From positions 271,058 through 335,057 of the forward strand of contig NZ_LKPJ01000006.1 of NCBI RefSeq assembly GCF_001443045.1: DNA of 64,000 bases, in the 5' to 3' direction. Position 1 is the stretch's first letter; each line of letters begins with the position of its first letter. Below are positions 28,081 to 37,730 of this stretch, piece by piece. A program made the translations under genes and the position numbers. The notes beneath the pieces were generated by a model. It saw nothing but the letters and a program-made list of their open reading frames with translations. It had not been told where the DNA came from and ran no database searches. The DNA is from Burkholderia ambifaria. GTDB lineage: Bacteria > Pseudomonadota > Gammaproteobacteria > Burkholderiales > Burkholderiaceae.

Positions 28081-29616
28081 ATGGACAACATGTACAACTC
28101 GATTGGCCTGATGCGCTTCGCGAAGGTGGCGGCCGCGAGCACCCTGCTCGCGACGCTGCTCGCCGCGTGCGCGGTGGGGCCCGACTACAAGCGCCCGGAT
28201 GTGTCGACGCCCGCGGCGTTCAAGGAAGCGCCGACGCTCGCGGCCGGCGAACAGGCCGGCACGTGGAAGACCGCCGAACCGGCCGACGGCGAGCATCGCG
28301 GCGAATGGTGGAAGGCGTTCGGCGATCCGGTGCTCGACGCGCTCGAGTCGCAGGCGCTCGCCGCCAACCAGAACCTGAAGGCCGCGGCCGCGCGCGTCGA
28401 GGAAGCGCGTGCGGCGACCCGCACCGCGCGCTCGCAGTGGTTCCCGCAGGTCGGCGCCGGGTTCGGGCCGACGCGCGAGGGGCTGTCGTCGGCGTCGCAG
28501 TTCCAGCCGCAGGGCACGGGCCCGACCACCGCGACGCTGTGGCGCGCACAGGGCACGGTGTCCTACGAGGCCGACCTGTTCGGCCGCGTGAGCCGCAACG
28601 TCGAGGCGTCGCGTGCCGACCAGGCGCAGAGCGAAGCGCTGTTCCGCTCGGTGCAGCTCGCGCTGCAGGCGGACGTCGCGCAGAACTACTTCGAATTGCG
28701 CCAGCTCGACTCGGACCAGGACCTGTACCGTCGCACGGTCGAACTGCGTGACCAGGCGCTGAAGCTCGTGCAGCGCCGCTTCAACGAAGGCGACATCAGC
28801 GAACTCGACGTGTCGCGTGCGAAGAACGAGTTGGCGACCGCGCAGGCCGATGCGGTCGGCGTCGCGCGCCGCCGCGCGGCGTCCGAGCATGCGCTCGCGA
28901 TCCTGCTCGGCAAGGCGCCTGCGGACTTCGCGTTCAAGGAGACGCCGATCGTGCCGGTCGCGGTGAAGATCCCCGCGGGCCTGCCGTCCGCGCTGCTCGA
29001 ACGGCGCCCGGACGTGTCGGCGGCCGAGCGTGCGATGGCGGCCGCGAATGCGCGGATCGGTCTCGCGAAGTCGGCGTACTTCCCCAAGCTCGATATCACG
29101 GGTGCGTTCGGGTATGAGGCGTCGACGCTCGGCAACCTGTTCCTGTGGTCGAGCCGCACGTTCCTGCTCGGGCCGTTCGCCGGTACCGCGCTGACGCTGC
29201 CGCTGTTCGACGGCGGACGGCGTGCGGCCGGCGTGCAGCAGGCGCGCGCGCAGTACGACGAGCAGGTCGCGAACTACCGGCAGCAGGTGCTCGTCGCGTT
29301 CCGCGAGGTCGAGGACAATCTCGCCGATCTGCGTCTGCTCGACGACCAGATTCGCGCGCAGGATGCGGCGGTCAATGCGTCGCGCCGGGCGGCGACGTTG
29401 TCGCGTACGCAGTATCAGGAAGGCGAAGTGGCCTATCTCGACGTGATCGACAGCGAACGGTCGGTGCTGCAGTCGCAATTGCAGGCGAACCAGCTGACCG
29501 GTGCGCAGGCGGTGTCGACCGTGAACCTGATTCGCGCGCTGGGCGGCGGTTGGGGGGCGGCGCCGGTGGCGGTCGGCGATGCGGCGACGGGCCAGGCGGA
29601 GGTGGCTGCGCGCTGA
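28081..29616 (+). CDS. opcM: Outer-membrane efflux channel lipoprotein (NodT family)
   Basis: 511 residues. A lipoprotein signal ends in L-L-A-A-C-A-V-G-P-D-Y, and two TolC-like repeats follow, with W-W-K-A-F-G-D-P-V-L, S-Y-E-A-D-L-F-G-R-V, R-R-P-D-V-S-A-A-E and Y-Q-E-G-E-V-A-Y-L-D-V-I. It forms the exit duct for CeoAB. The start has GAGGAAAACA just upstream and lies ten bases past the ceoB stop. A terminator closes the operon. Confidence 0.92.
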   Translation: MDNMYNSIGLMRFAKVAAASTLLATLLAACAVGPDYKRPDVSTPAAFKEAPTLAAGEQAGTWKTAEPADGEHRGEWWKAFGDPVLDALESQALAANQNLKAAAARVEEARAATRTARSQWFPQVGAGFGPTREGLSSASQFQPQGTGPTTATLWRAQGTVSYEADLFGRVSRNVEASRADQAQSEALFRSVQLALQADVAQNYFELRQLDSDQDLYRRTVELRDQALKLVQRRFNEGDISELDVSRAKNELATAQADAVGVARRRAASEHALAILLGKAPADFAFKETPIVPVAVKIPAGLPSALLERRPDVSAAERAMAAANARIGLAKSAYFPKLDITGAFGYEASTLGNLFLWSSRTFLLGPFAGTALTLPLFDGGRRAAGVQQARAQYDEQVANYRQQVLVAFREVEDNLADLRLLDDQIRAQDAAVNASRRAATLSRTQYQEGEVAYLDVIDSERSVLQSQLQANQLTGAQAVSTVNLIRALGGGWGAAPVAVGDAATGQAEVAAR

Positions 29617-29661
29617 GCGTGAACGGCGGCGATTCGTCGCCCCGGCCGTCGGTCGCGAATC

Positions 29662-29707
29662 GAAGCCCCCGGCATGCAGGCTCAGGCCTGCGTGACCGGG
29701 GGTTTTT
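29662..29707 (+). terminator. Rho-independent terminator of the ceo operon
   Basis: CCCCCGG (29666-29672) pairs with CCGGGGG (29696-29702); the loop itself folds through GCAGGC/GCCTGC, and TTTTT follows. It stands about 45 bp past the opcM stop. Confidence 0.85.
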
Positions 29708-29864
29708 CATGGAGCGTCGGGCTGATATCGCAACTAACGGTCAAGCTCGTGCAGCACCGGCGAACGGTGCGTGCGGCGGTGCCCCGCCGCACGCACCCGT
29801 GGGAACGTCGGCGAGCGGAAACCACGCGCACCGTCGGGCGGCGCGTCTGGCACGCGATCGGATT

Positions 29865-30055
29865 CCAGATCGCTGGTGACGTGCCTGATCCCGCTGAGCG
29901 CGTGGTGGCTCGACGTGTCGCTGCCGCAGGCGTTCCGCTACGATGCGGTGCCGATCGTGTTCTTCCCGATCTTCACGTTCGCGTGCAACGGGTCGTTCGA
30001 CAGCGTGTTCGGATTACCGGATGCGGTGACGCGCAAGGCCGAGCCGGTCGCGTAA
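29865..30055 (+). pseudogene. C-terminal fragment of a membrane-like protein
   Basis: About 60 codons with strong G/C third positions encode L-V-T-C-L-I-P-L-S-A-W-W-L-D-V-S-L-P and Y-D-A-V-P-I-V-F-F-P-I-F-T-F-A-C before a stop at 30055. Coding character vanishes upstream of about 29865 and there is no ribosome site, so it looks like the 3' remainder of a lost gene. It could instead be a small intact protein. The remaining bases of the 543-bp gap 29617-30159 hold only the terminator above. Confidence 0.4.
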
Positions 30056-30159
30056 CGGATAGGAAAACGAATCGACACGGGCCAGCCCGCATCGTTTCGT
30101 TTCGGAAGAGAGGGGGGTAACGGGCGGCGCGCATGCCGCCCGCGAGCCGCGCGTGAACC

Positions 30160-31011
30160 TTACGCGGCGACGAACTCGTGCACGTAACGGTTGAACACCG
30201 CGGGGCTCGCCGCGTTCATCCCGTGCGACGCACCGGCGACGGTCTGCCGTTGTGCATCGCCGATCCACTGCGACAGCGTGTCGACGTTGTTGCGGAACAT
30301 CTTCGGGCTGCGCTGGCCGTCGATCAGCAGCGTGCGGCATGCGATATCCGATGCCGTGTGCTGCGAATAGGCGGGCAGCGGATCGCGCAGCTGCTTCGGC
30401 AGCGTGCTTGCGTTGTCGATCGCCATCGAGCGAAAGCGCGACGTGCTCTTCTTCCATGCGCCGGGCAGGCTCACCGAATCGACGAACATCTCGAGGCCGG
30501 TTTCGACTTCGCCTTGACCGATCAGGTTCACGGCCTTCGTGCGCAGTGCGATCGCGGCAGCCGGCAGCGCGGCTTCGCGCACGCCCGGCTGCTGCAGCGG
30601 GCCGCCCGGATCGGCGAGCGTGAGCGTGTCGACGAGCTGCGGATGCTGGCGTGCGACGTTGAACGCGACGCTGCCGCCACGCGAATGGCCGACCAGATGC
30701 ACGGGGCCGAGATCGAGCGCGTCGATGAATTCGGCGAGCTCGTCGACGTGGTTCTGCCAGCTGAACTCGTCCTGGATGCCCGCTTCGACGGCCGGCCAGT
30801 AGTGGCTCAGGCTTGGTGCGATGCAGCGGTAGTGCGCCGACAGCGAGGCGAGTTGCGGATCCCAGTAACGGTAGTCGCACAACGATCCGTGCACGAACAC
30901 CATCGGCGCGCCGCTGCCCCGCTCGACATACGGCAGGCTGATGCCCGACGAAAGCGTCGCAAATTGCAGGTCGGGGTTCGCGAGCACCGAAGGCTCGATT
31001 CGCATGTTCAT
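30160..31011 (-). CDS. Alpha/beta hydrolase
   Basis: 283 residues from M-N-M-R-I-E-P-S. A canonical fold: oxyanion segment V-F-V-H-G-S-L-C-D-Y-R-Y-W, nucleophile elbow V-G-H-S-R-G-G (Ser near 113), and His in the final G-A-S-H-G-M-N. Similar to small esterases and non-haem haloperoxidases/3-oxoadipate enol-lactonase relatives. It stands alone, convergent with the ceo operon and divided from the next leftward genes by 270 bp. Substrate unknown. Confidence 0.85.
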   Translation of the reverse strand: MNMRIEPSVLANPDLQFATLSSGISLPYVERGSGAPMVFVHGSLCDYRYWDPQLASLSAHYRCIAPSLSHYWPAVEAGIQDEFSWQNHVDELAEFIDALDLGPVHLVGHSRGGSVAFNVARQHPQLVDTLTLADPGGPLQQPGVREAALPAAAIALRTKAVNLIGQGEVETGLEMFVDSVSLPGAWKKSTSRFRSMAIDNASTLPKQLRDPLPAYSQHTASDIACRTLLIDGQRSPKMFRNNVDTLSQWIGDAQRQTVAGASHGMNAASPAVFNRYVHEFVAA

Positions 31012-31283
31012 GGCTGAAAGACTCAAAGGTGCGTCAACACGACGCAACTATGCATCACGGCGACCTGCAAGGAAAACGCATAATTTTCATCGTCACGATC
31101 AATTTTATTGATGGCTCGGCTGAAAACCCTTGTCGGGGCGTGGTGATGCGTCGAATCTTTCAATCATCCGACGATTGATTTCTCGGCTGAAAACGCGTGC
31201 GAATGCCTGCGCACACGCGCATCGGGGCGCGAGGAAAAAGGGGAGAAAGGGAGAAAGAAGGGCCGCCGAACGCGGCCCGCCCG

Positions 31284-31625
31284 TCACCGCACCGCCAGCG
31301 CGGGCGCGGTCTGAAGCTCGACGGGAAGGTCGTTGTCGGCGGCGAACTGCATCGCGAAGTCGAACGCATCCGCGCACACGTCGCGCAATTCGTCCGACAC
31401 GACCAGGCATTTGACGCCGCCGTCGACGACCGGCATCGCGAGCCGCGACAGCGCGCACGGATAGCCGGGCCGCCGTTCGCCGACGAACAGCGTGATGACG
31501 CCCGCGAGCCGTTCGGGCCAGTCGCTCGGGCGGAAGGTCTTCTGCGCGCGGGTCACGCCGCGGATCAGGTGGCCGCGGGGTTGGCCCATGAGGCGGTCGT
31601 GTTCGGTGATGTCGATGCGATCCAT
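31284..31625 (-). CDS. DUF3579 domain protein
   Basis: 113 residues from M-D-R-I-D-I-T-E-H-D. G-V-T-R-A-Q-K-T-F-R-P-S-D-W-P-E-R-L-A-G-V is the core of DUF3579, a small cytoplasmic family common in beta-proteobacteria and of unknown function. It starts 25 bp past the dctD stop on the same strand, so it is probably the last gene of the dctB-dctD transcript. The in-frame extension to 31760 lies inside dctD and was rejected. Confidence 0.8.
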   Translation of the reverse strand: MDRIDITEHDRLMGQPRGHLIRGVTRAQKTFRPSDWPERLAGVITLFVGERRPGYPCALSRLAMPVVDGGVKCLVVSDELRDVCADAFDFAMQFAADNDLPVELQTAPALAVR

Positions 31626-31650
31626 GCTGATGTGCGTATCCTCGTTCGCG

Positions 31651-33001
<1,351 letters not shown>

Positions 33002-33012
<11 letters not shown>

Positions 33013-34915
33013 GCTCTGTCCTTTGTTGCGGCGTCGCCGCCGCGAATTCGATGGTGAACTGCGCGCCGCCTGCGTCGCGGTTCGTCGCGGCGATCTTCGC
33101 GCCGAACGCCTCGACGATGCGCGACGTGATCGCGAGGCCGAGCCCGAGGCCCTGGCCGCGCGGCTTGGTGGTGACGAACGGCTCGAACAGGTGCGGCAGC
33201 ACCTCGGGCGCGATGCCGGCGCCGCTGTCGGCGATGGTGAAGCGCACGCGACCGGCTTCGTCCGCATCGTCCGAATCGTCGGATTCGTCCGCCTTGGCGG
33301 CTTCGATGACGATGCGCCGCACGGGCGCGTCGTGCACCGCGTCGAGCGCGTTGCCGAGCAGGTTCACGATCACCTGCTGCAGCTGGCTCGATTCGGCGGA
33401 CACTGTCGTGCCCGGCACGATGTTCACGTCGAGCTGCACGCTTTCGTCGCGGATCCGCGCATCGTAGATGAGCCGCGCATGCGCGACGGCCTCGTTCAGC
33501 GACACGGCGACGCGCTCGACGTCGGGCTTGCGCGCGAAGGTCTTCAGCTCGCCGGTGAGCACGGCCATGCTGTCGACGAGCTTGCCGATTCGTTCGAGAT
33601 TGGCGTACGCCGGTGCCGGCTGGCCGCGCTCGAAGAACGTGCGCGCGTTGTCGCACAGCGTGCGGATCGCGACGAGCGGCTGGTTCAGCTCGTGCGTGAG
33701 GCCGGCCGCCATCTGCCCGAGCACCGCGAGCTTGCCCGCATGCACGACTTCCTGCTGCGAATCGCGCAGCCGCTGCTCGGTGCGTTCGCGTTCGACGATC
33801 TCGCGCTGCATCTGCTCGTTCGCGGCCGTCAGCGCGGCGGTGCGCTGCGCGACGGTCAGCTCGAGCCGGTCGTTCGCGCGGCGCAGCGCGTCCTGCGCGT
33901 TCAGCCGCGCGACGATCGCCCGGCGGCGCTGGATCGCGTAGCCGACCAGCAGTGCGGCGATCAGAAACGCGCCGGTGACGAACACGAACGCGGTCTGTTG
34001 CTGGCGCCGCGCGCCGGCGATGTCGAGCAGCACCATCAGCGAATCGCCAGCCTGCGGTGCGGGGCGCGACATCACGAGATAGCGCGTGTTGCGGCCGGTG
34101 TGACGCGGGTCGGGGAACGTGCCGAACCACGCGGCGGCGCTGCGGTCGCCGATGTGGCGGTACGGCAGCACGTCGACCGTGCGGCCCGCGTATTGCCGCG
34201 ACGCCTGGATGTCGCGCTGCTGCTGCGCGGTGATCGGGCGCAGCGCGGTGAATTTCCACGCCGGCTCGGTCGAGATCACGACCACGCCGTTGCCGTCGAC
34301 CACCATCGCCGCGACGCCCGGCGCGCGCCACGCGGATTCGAGCGGGTCGACGCTGATCTTCACGGCCGCCGCGCCGATCGGCACGCCGCCGTCGCGCACC
34401 GCGCTCGCGAAGTAGACGCCCGGCACGCCGGTATTGGTGCCGATCCCGAAGAAGCGGCCGCTGCCGTGCGCGAGGGCGTCCTTGAAGTACGGCCGGTATG
34501 ACACGTTCGTGCCGACGAAGCTGATCGTCTCGTTCCAGTTGCTGGCGGCGATCACTTCTCCGCGCAGGTCGATCACGTCGACGGCGCCGCTGCCTGCGTC
34601 GCGGTTCACGGCCTCGAGATACGTGTTCACCGTGTAAGCGAGCGCGGTGCGGTCCTGCGGCGCGGCCTTCAGCAGCGCGCGCACGCCATCCTGTCGCGCG
34701 ACCAGGCCGGGCAGGATCTCGAAACGGCCGAGCTCGCTCTTCAGGCTCGACGCATACAGGTCGAGCCGGTGCGCGCCGGTTTCCTCGAGCGCGTCGATCG
34801 CGCGTTCCCACGCGAAATCGACCGCCGCGCCCGCCACGCCGACATACAGCACGGCGGCCGACGCCCAGCCCCACCACGGGATTCCCTTGAAGCTCTTCTG
34901 CACGTTCGCCCTCAT
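33002..34915 (-). CDS. dctB: Sensor histidine kinase, DctB type
   Basis: 637 residues starting at ATG 34915 (a TTG four codons earlier has no ribosome site). Two membrane spans (about 17-37 and 310-330) enclose a double-PAS-like dicarboxylate sensor (R-P-Y-F-K-D-A-L, G-V-Y-F-A-S-A-V). A coiled segment leads to H408 in A-A-G-L-T-H-E-L-N-Q-P-L and an ATPase domain with I-V-N-L-L-G-N-A-L-D-A and D-S-G-A-G-I. It senses C4 or related acids outside the membrane and phosphorylates DctD. Here it adjoins a 2HCT transporter instead of DctA or a TRAP carrier. Confidence 0.92.
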
Positions 34916-34922
34916 CGAAGCC

Positions 34923-34978
34923 CGCAACCGGCCGTCCGCAACCGGCCGTCCGCAACCAACCTTTCGCGACCGGCCCTC
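34923..34978. repeat. 14-bp tandem repeat, four units
   Basis: Units CGCAACCGGCCGTC at 34923-34936 and 34937-34950 are identical; CGCAACCAACCTTT and CGCGACCGGCCCTC follow to 34978, then a partial copy. It lies just upstream of dctB in the 159-bp space after the transporter gene. A hairpin GCCGGC-AGA-GCCGGC (35013-35027) lies between the repeat and the transporter stop. Confidence 0.75.
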
Positions 34979-35074
34979 CGCAATCGCCCCGCTGGAACGA
35001 CGCGCGCCGCGCGCCGGCAGAGCCGGCGGCGGCGCGTGCGAAGCAGCCTGCGCGACGGTGCGCGCGGCCGCGCA

Positions 35075-36439
35075 TCATCCGAAGTGCGCGACCAGGATCA
35101 GCGTTACCGTGACGACGATCGCGCCGCCGATGCGCGTCGCGATCTGCGCGAACGGCATCAGCTGCATCCGGTTCGCGGCGGTCAGGATCGCGACGTCGCC
35201 GGTGCCGCCTTGCCCGCTGTGGCAGGCGTTCACGATTGCGGTGTCGATAGGGTACATCTTCAGCAGGCGGCCGACCACGAAACCGGTGCCCATCAGCGTC
35301 GCGACGGTCGACACGATCGTGACGACGTTGACGATCGTGAAGGCGGCGGTCAGCTTGTCCCACGGCGTCATGGCGACGCCGATCGCGAACAGCAGCGGAT
35401 ACGTGACGGCGGTCGAGAAGAACTTGTAGACGACGAATGCGCCTTCCTGCAGCGGCGGCGACACGGCGCGCGCGAGCTTCACCAGTACTGCGAGGAACAG
35501 CATCGCGACCGGCGCGGGCAGGCCGAACAGCTTGTGTGCCATCAGGCCGACGAGGTACAGCGTGATCGCCGTGATGCCGGCGCCCGCGATGTGCGTGACG
35601 TCGACGTGGCCGCGGATCTCTTCGTTTTCCGGCGTCATGTCGCCGTTTTCGCCGACCTGCAGGCGGCCGTTGCCGGTCAGGTGCGGCAGGCGCTTGCCGA
35701 GCATGTCGAGCGCGCCCGACAGGATGATCGCGGTCAGGCTGCCGAGCATCACCGGCGGCAGCACCATCGCGAACATCTCGCCTTGCGGCAGGTGCATCAG
35801 TTCCGAATAGCCGATCGACAGCGGAATCGCGCCTTCGCCGACGCCGCCCGCCATGATCGGCACGACGATGTACAGCAGCGTGTGGCGCGCGCCGAGGCCG
35901 AGCGCGGTGCCGACCGCCGTGCCGACGATCGCGGCCGCGACCGAGCCGGCGGCGAGCGGGATGAAGATCTTCACGAAGCCCTGGATCAGCACGCGCCGGT
36001 CCATGCTCAGGATGCTGCCGACGATGATCGATGCGATGAACAGGTACAGGAAGTTCGTCGACTTCGTGAACTCGACGGTGAGGTTCAGCACCGGCTTCGG
36101 CAGCACGTGGTAGTAGGTGAGCGCCGACGGCACGAAGGTCGCGAAGATCGCGGCCGCGCCGATGTTGCGCAGGAGCGGCAGGCGCTTGCCGAGTTCCGCG
36201 CATGTGAAGCCGAAGAACGCCAGCACGGCGATCGCCATCGAAATCTCGCCGGGCACCTTGCCCGTGACCGCGAAGCCGACGATCAGCCCGAACAGGATCA
36301 CGTAGACCGGCAGCGGGATGATGCCGATGCGGATTTCCATCAGCTTCCACCAGCCTTCCGGCCAGAAGCGTTCGCGCGTGGCGGGACCGGCCTCGGAAAT
36401 CGGCTCCGGACTGGATTGGGTATGGATAGATGTCTGCAA
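35075..36439 (-). CDS. 2-hydroxycarboxylate transporter (2HCT family)
   Basis: 454 residues with eleven or so membrane spans and the two G-G-x-G loop motifs of the CitS/MaeN/CimH family, seen in M-A-G-G-V-G-E-G-A-I-P-L-S and G-Q-G-G-T-G-D-V-A-I-L. Such carriers import citrate, malate or related hydroxy acids with sodium or protons. Translation starts at TTG 36439: AGGAGA lies 7 bases upstream and the next ATG is inside the conserved region at residue 34. Transcribed from a sigma-54 promoter and probably controlled by the dctB/dctD pair next to it. Confidence 0.9.
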   Translation of the reverse strand: MQTSIHTQSSPEPISEAGPATRERFWPEGWWKLMEIRIGIIPLPVYVILFGLIVGFAVTGKVPGEISMAIAVLAFFGFTCAELGKRLPLLRNIGAAAIFATFVPSALTYYHVLPKPVLNLTVEFTKSTNFLYLFIASIIVGSILSMDRRVLIQGFVKIFIPLAAGSVAAAIVGTAVGTALGLGARHTLLYIVVPIMAGGVGEGAIPLSIGYSELMHLPQGEMFAMVLPPVMLGSLTAIILSGALDMLGKRLPHLTGNGRLQVGENGDMTPENEEIRGHVDVTHIAGAGITAITLYLVGLMAHKLFGLPAPVAMLFLAVLVKLARAVSPPLQEGAFVVYKFFSTAVTYPLLFAIGVAMTPWDKLTAAFTIVNVVTIVSTVATLMGTGFVVGRLLKMYPIDTAIVNACHSGQGGTGDVAILTAANRMQLMPFAQIATRIGGAIVVTVTLILVAHFG

Positions 36440-36500
36440 GACGTGTCTCCTGATGTTGGAATGCCAGCATGGCTTCGCGGCATCGTGTGCCGTCTATTAC

Positions 36501-36515
36501 GCAACCCCCGTGCCA
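36501..36515 (-). promoter_or_regulatory. Sigma-54 (-24/-12) promoter of the 2HCT transporter
   Basis: On the reverse strand TGGCAC-GGGGG-TTGC is a full match to the sigma-54 consensus with the required GG-N10-GC spacing. It lies 62 bp upstream of the transporter start and points toward it. The adjacent DctD, with its intact sigma-54 contact loop, is the evident activator. Confidence 0.88.
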
Positions 36516-36598
36516 GAAATCCGGTCTGCCGGAATATTTTTAATTCTTTGATTCATAAGGGATTTGTGTCGTCTGATGAAATGGCTTCAGCCCAGGCT

Positions 36599-36643
36599 GG
36601 CCGAGATTTCGGAATCCGCCCGGCGCGCAGGCCGAGATTTCGG
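36599..36643. promoter_or_regulatory. Paired upstream activator sites, probably for DctD
   Basis: GGCCGAGATTTCGG occurs at 36599-36612 and again at 36630-36643, 31 bp apart (three helical turns). Each is a partial palindrome CCGA-N4-TCGG. They lie 85-130 bp upstream of the -24 element, the usual place and phasing for NtrC-class enhancer sites. The 420-bp space 36440-36859 holds only these signals and the promoter. Confidence 0.65.
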
Positions 36644-36859
36644 CCGGGCGGCCGGCCGCTGGCCCGGCCGGCCCTGATCGCGTGCCATATCGCCGCGCGC
36701 GATTTTCTTCGCACAATCGCTTCGTAGACCGCCTTCCCGCCGCTCTCTATCATCGGCTGATCCTTTTCCGATGCGACGACGACTGTCCGGAGAACGCCCG
36801 CGCGTTCGCCGCGGCGTCGCTCATCCGTCGATACCGTCTTTGGACAGGAGAGTGGTCCC

Positions 36860-37720
36860 ATGCTGCATGCCGTTTTTTCCGCCCCCTTTTCCGCCAGCCG
36901 TGTCGTAAGGCTCATCCGGCCGGCCCGGCTGCTGACGGCCGCGCTGCTCGCGGTGTTGCTCGGCGTCGCGCTGCCGGGCGGCGCGCGCGCCGACACCGCG
37001 CCGCTGAAGGTCGGCATCTCGACGAGCCCGCAGATCGAAGCGCTGAAGATCGCCGCGAAGGAGGCGAAGGCGCAGGGACTCGACGTGCGGATCGTCGAGT
37101 TCACCGACTGGAATACGCCCAACGCGGCGCTCGCGAACAAGGACATCGACGTCAACTACTTCCAGCACATCCCGTTCCTCGAGAACGCGAAGAAGCAGGG
37201 CGGCTACGACTTCGTGTCGATCGCACCGGGCACGATCATGAAGATCGGCCTCTATTCGAAGAAGGTGAAACGTTTCGCCGAGCTGAAGGACGGCGCGCGC
37301 GTCGCGATCGCGAACGATCCGGTGAACGGCGGGCGCGGGCTGTTGCTGCTGCAGCGCGCGGGCCTCATCACGCTGAAGCCGGGTGCCGACTACCGCGCGA
37401 CGACGCACGACATCGTGTCCAACCCGAAGCACCTGAAGATCATCCCGCTCGAGGCGTCGCAGCTCGCGCGCTCGCTCGACGACGTCGACCTCGCGCAGGG
37501 CTACCCGAGCTTCATCAAGCTTGCCGGCACGGCCGACCCGAACAGCGCGCTGCTGTTCGACGGCACCGAGAACAAGAATTTCGCGATCCAGTGGGTCGTG
37601 CGGCCCGAGAGCGTGAACGATCCGCGCATCCGCCAGTTCATCGCGATCTACCAGCACTCGCCCGCGGTGCGCCGTGCGCTCGACAACGCGTTCGGCTCGC
37701 TGTACGCGATCGCGTGGTGA
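36860..37720 (+). CDS. MetQ/NlpA family ABC substrate-binding protein
   Basis: 286 residues with a signal peptide (hydrophobic 25-40, cleavage near A-R-A-D at 42-45; no lipobox Cys). The NlpA fold is marked by K-V-G-I-S-T-S-P-Q-I-E, V-E-F-T-D-W-N-T-P-N-A-A-L, D-V-N-Y-F-Q-H and A-N-D-P-V-N-G-G-R-G-L. Known members bind methionine. AGGAGA sits ten bases before the ATG. It heads a six-gene operon and is separated from its own ATPase and permease genes by a flavin monooxygenase gene, which suggests a ligand other than plain methionine. Confidence 0.88.
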   Translation: MLHAVFSAPFSASRVVRLIRPARLLTAALLAVLLGVALPGGARADTAPLKVGISTSPQIEALKIAAKEAKAQGLDVRIVEFTDWNTPNAALANKDIDVNYFQHIPFLENAKKQGGYDFVSIAPGTIMKIGLYSKKVKRFAELKDGARVAIANDPVNGGRGLLLLQRAGLITLKPGADYRATTHDIVSNPKHLKIIPLEASQLARSLDDVDLAQGYPSFIKLAGTADPNSALLFDGTENKNFAIQWVVRPESVNDPRIRQFIAIYQHSPAVRRALDNAFGSLYAIAW

Positions 37721-37730
37721 CGGAGGCGAC

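Noticed and set aside
24903..28142. A 1079-codon open frame on the reverse strand opposite ceoB
   Set aside because: Its product is Arg/His-rich low-complexity sequence without domains, the usual shadow of a GC-rich coding strand; ceoB in the other direction has full RND signatures.
31105..31458. 117-codon reverse frame overlapping the DUF3579 gene end
   Set aside because: Arg-rich product without a ribosome site; it covers the DUF3579 coding region in another frame.
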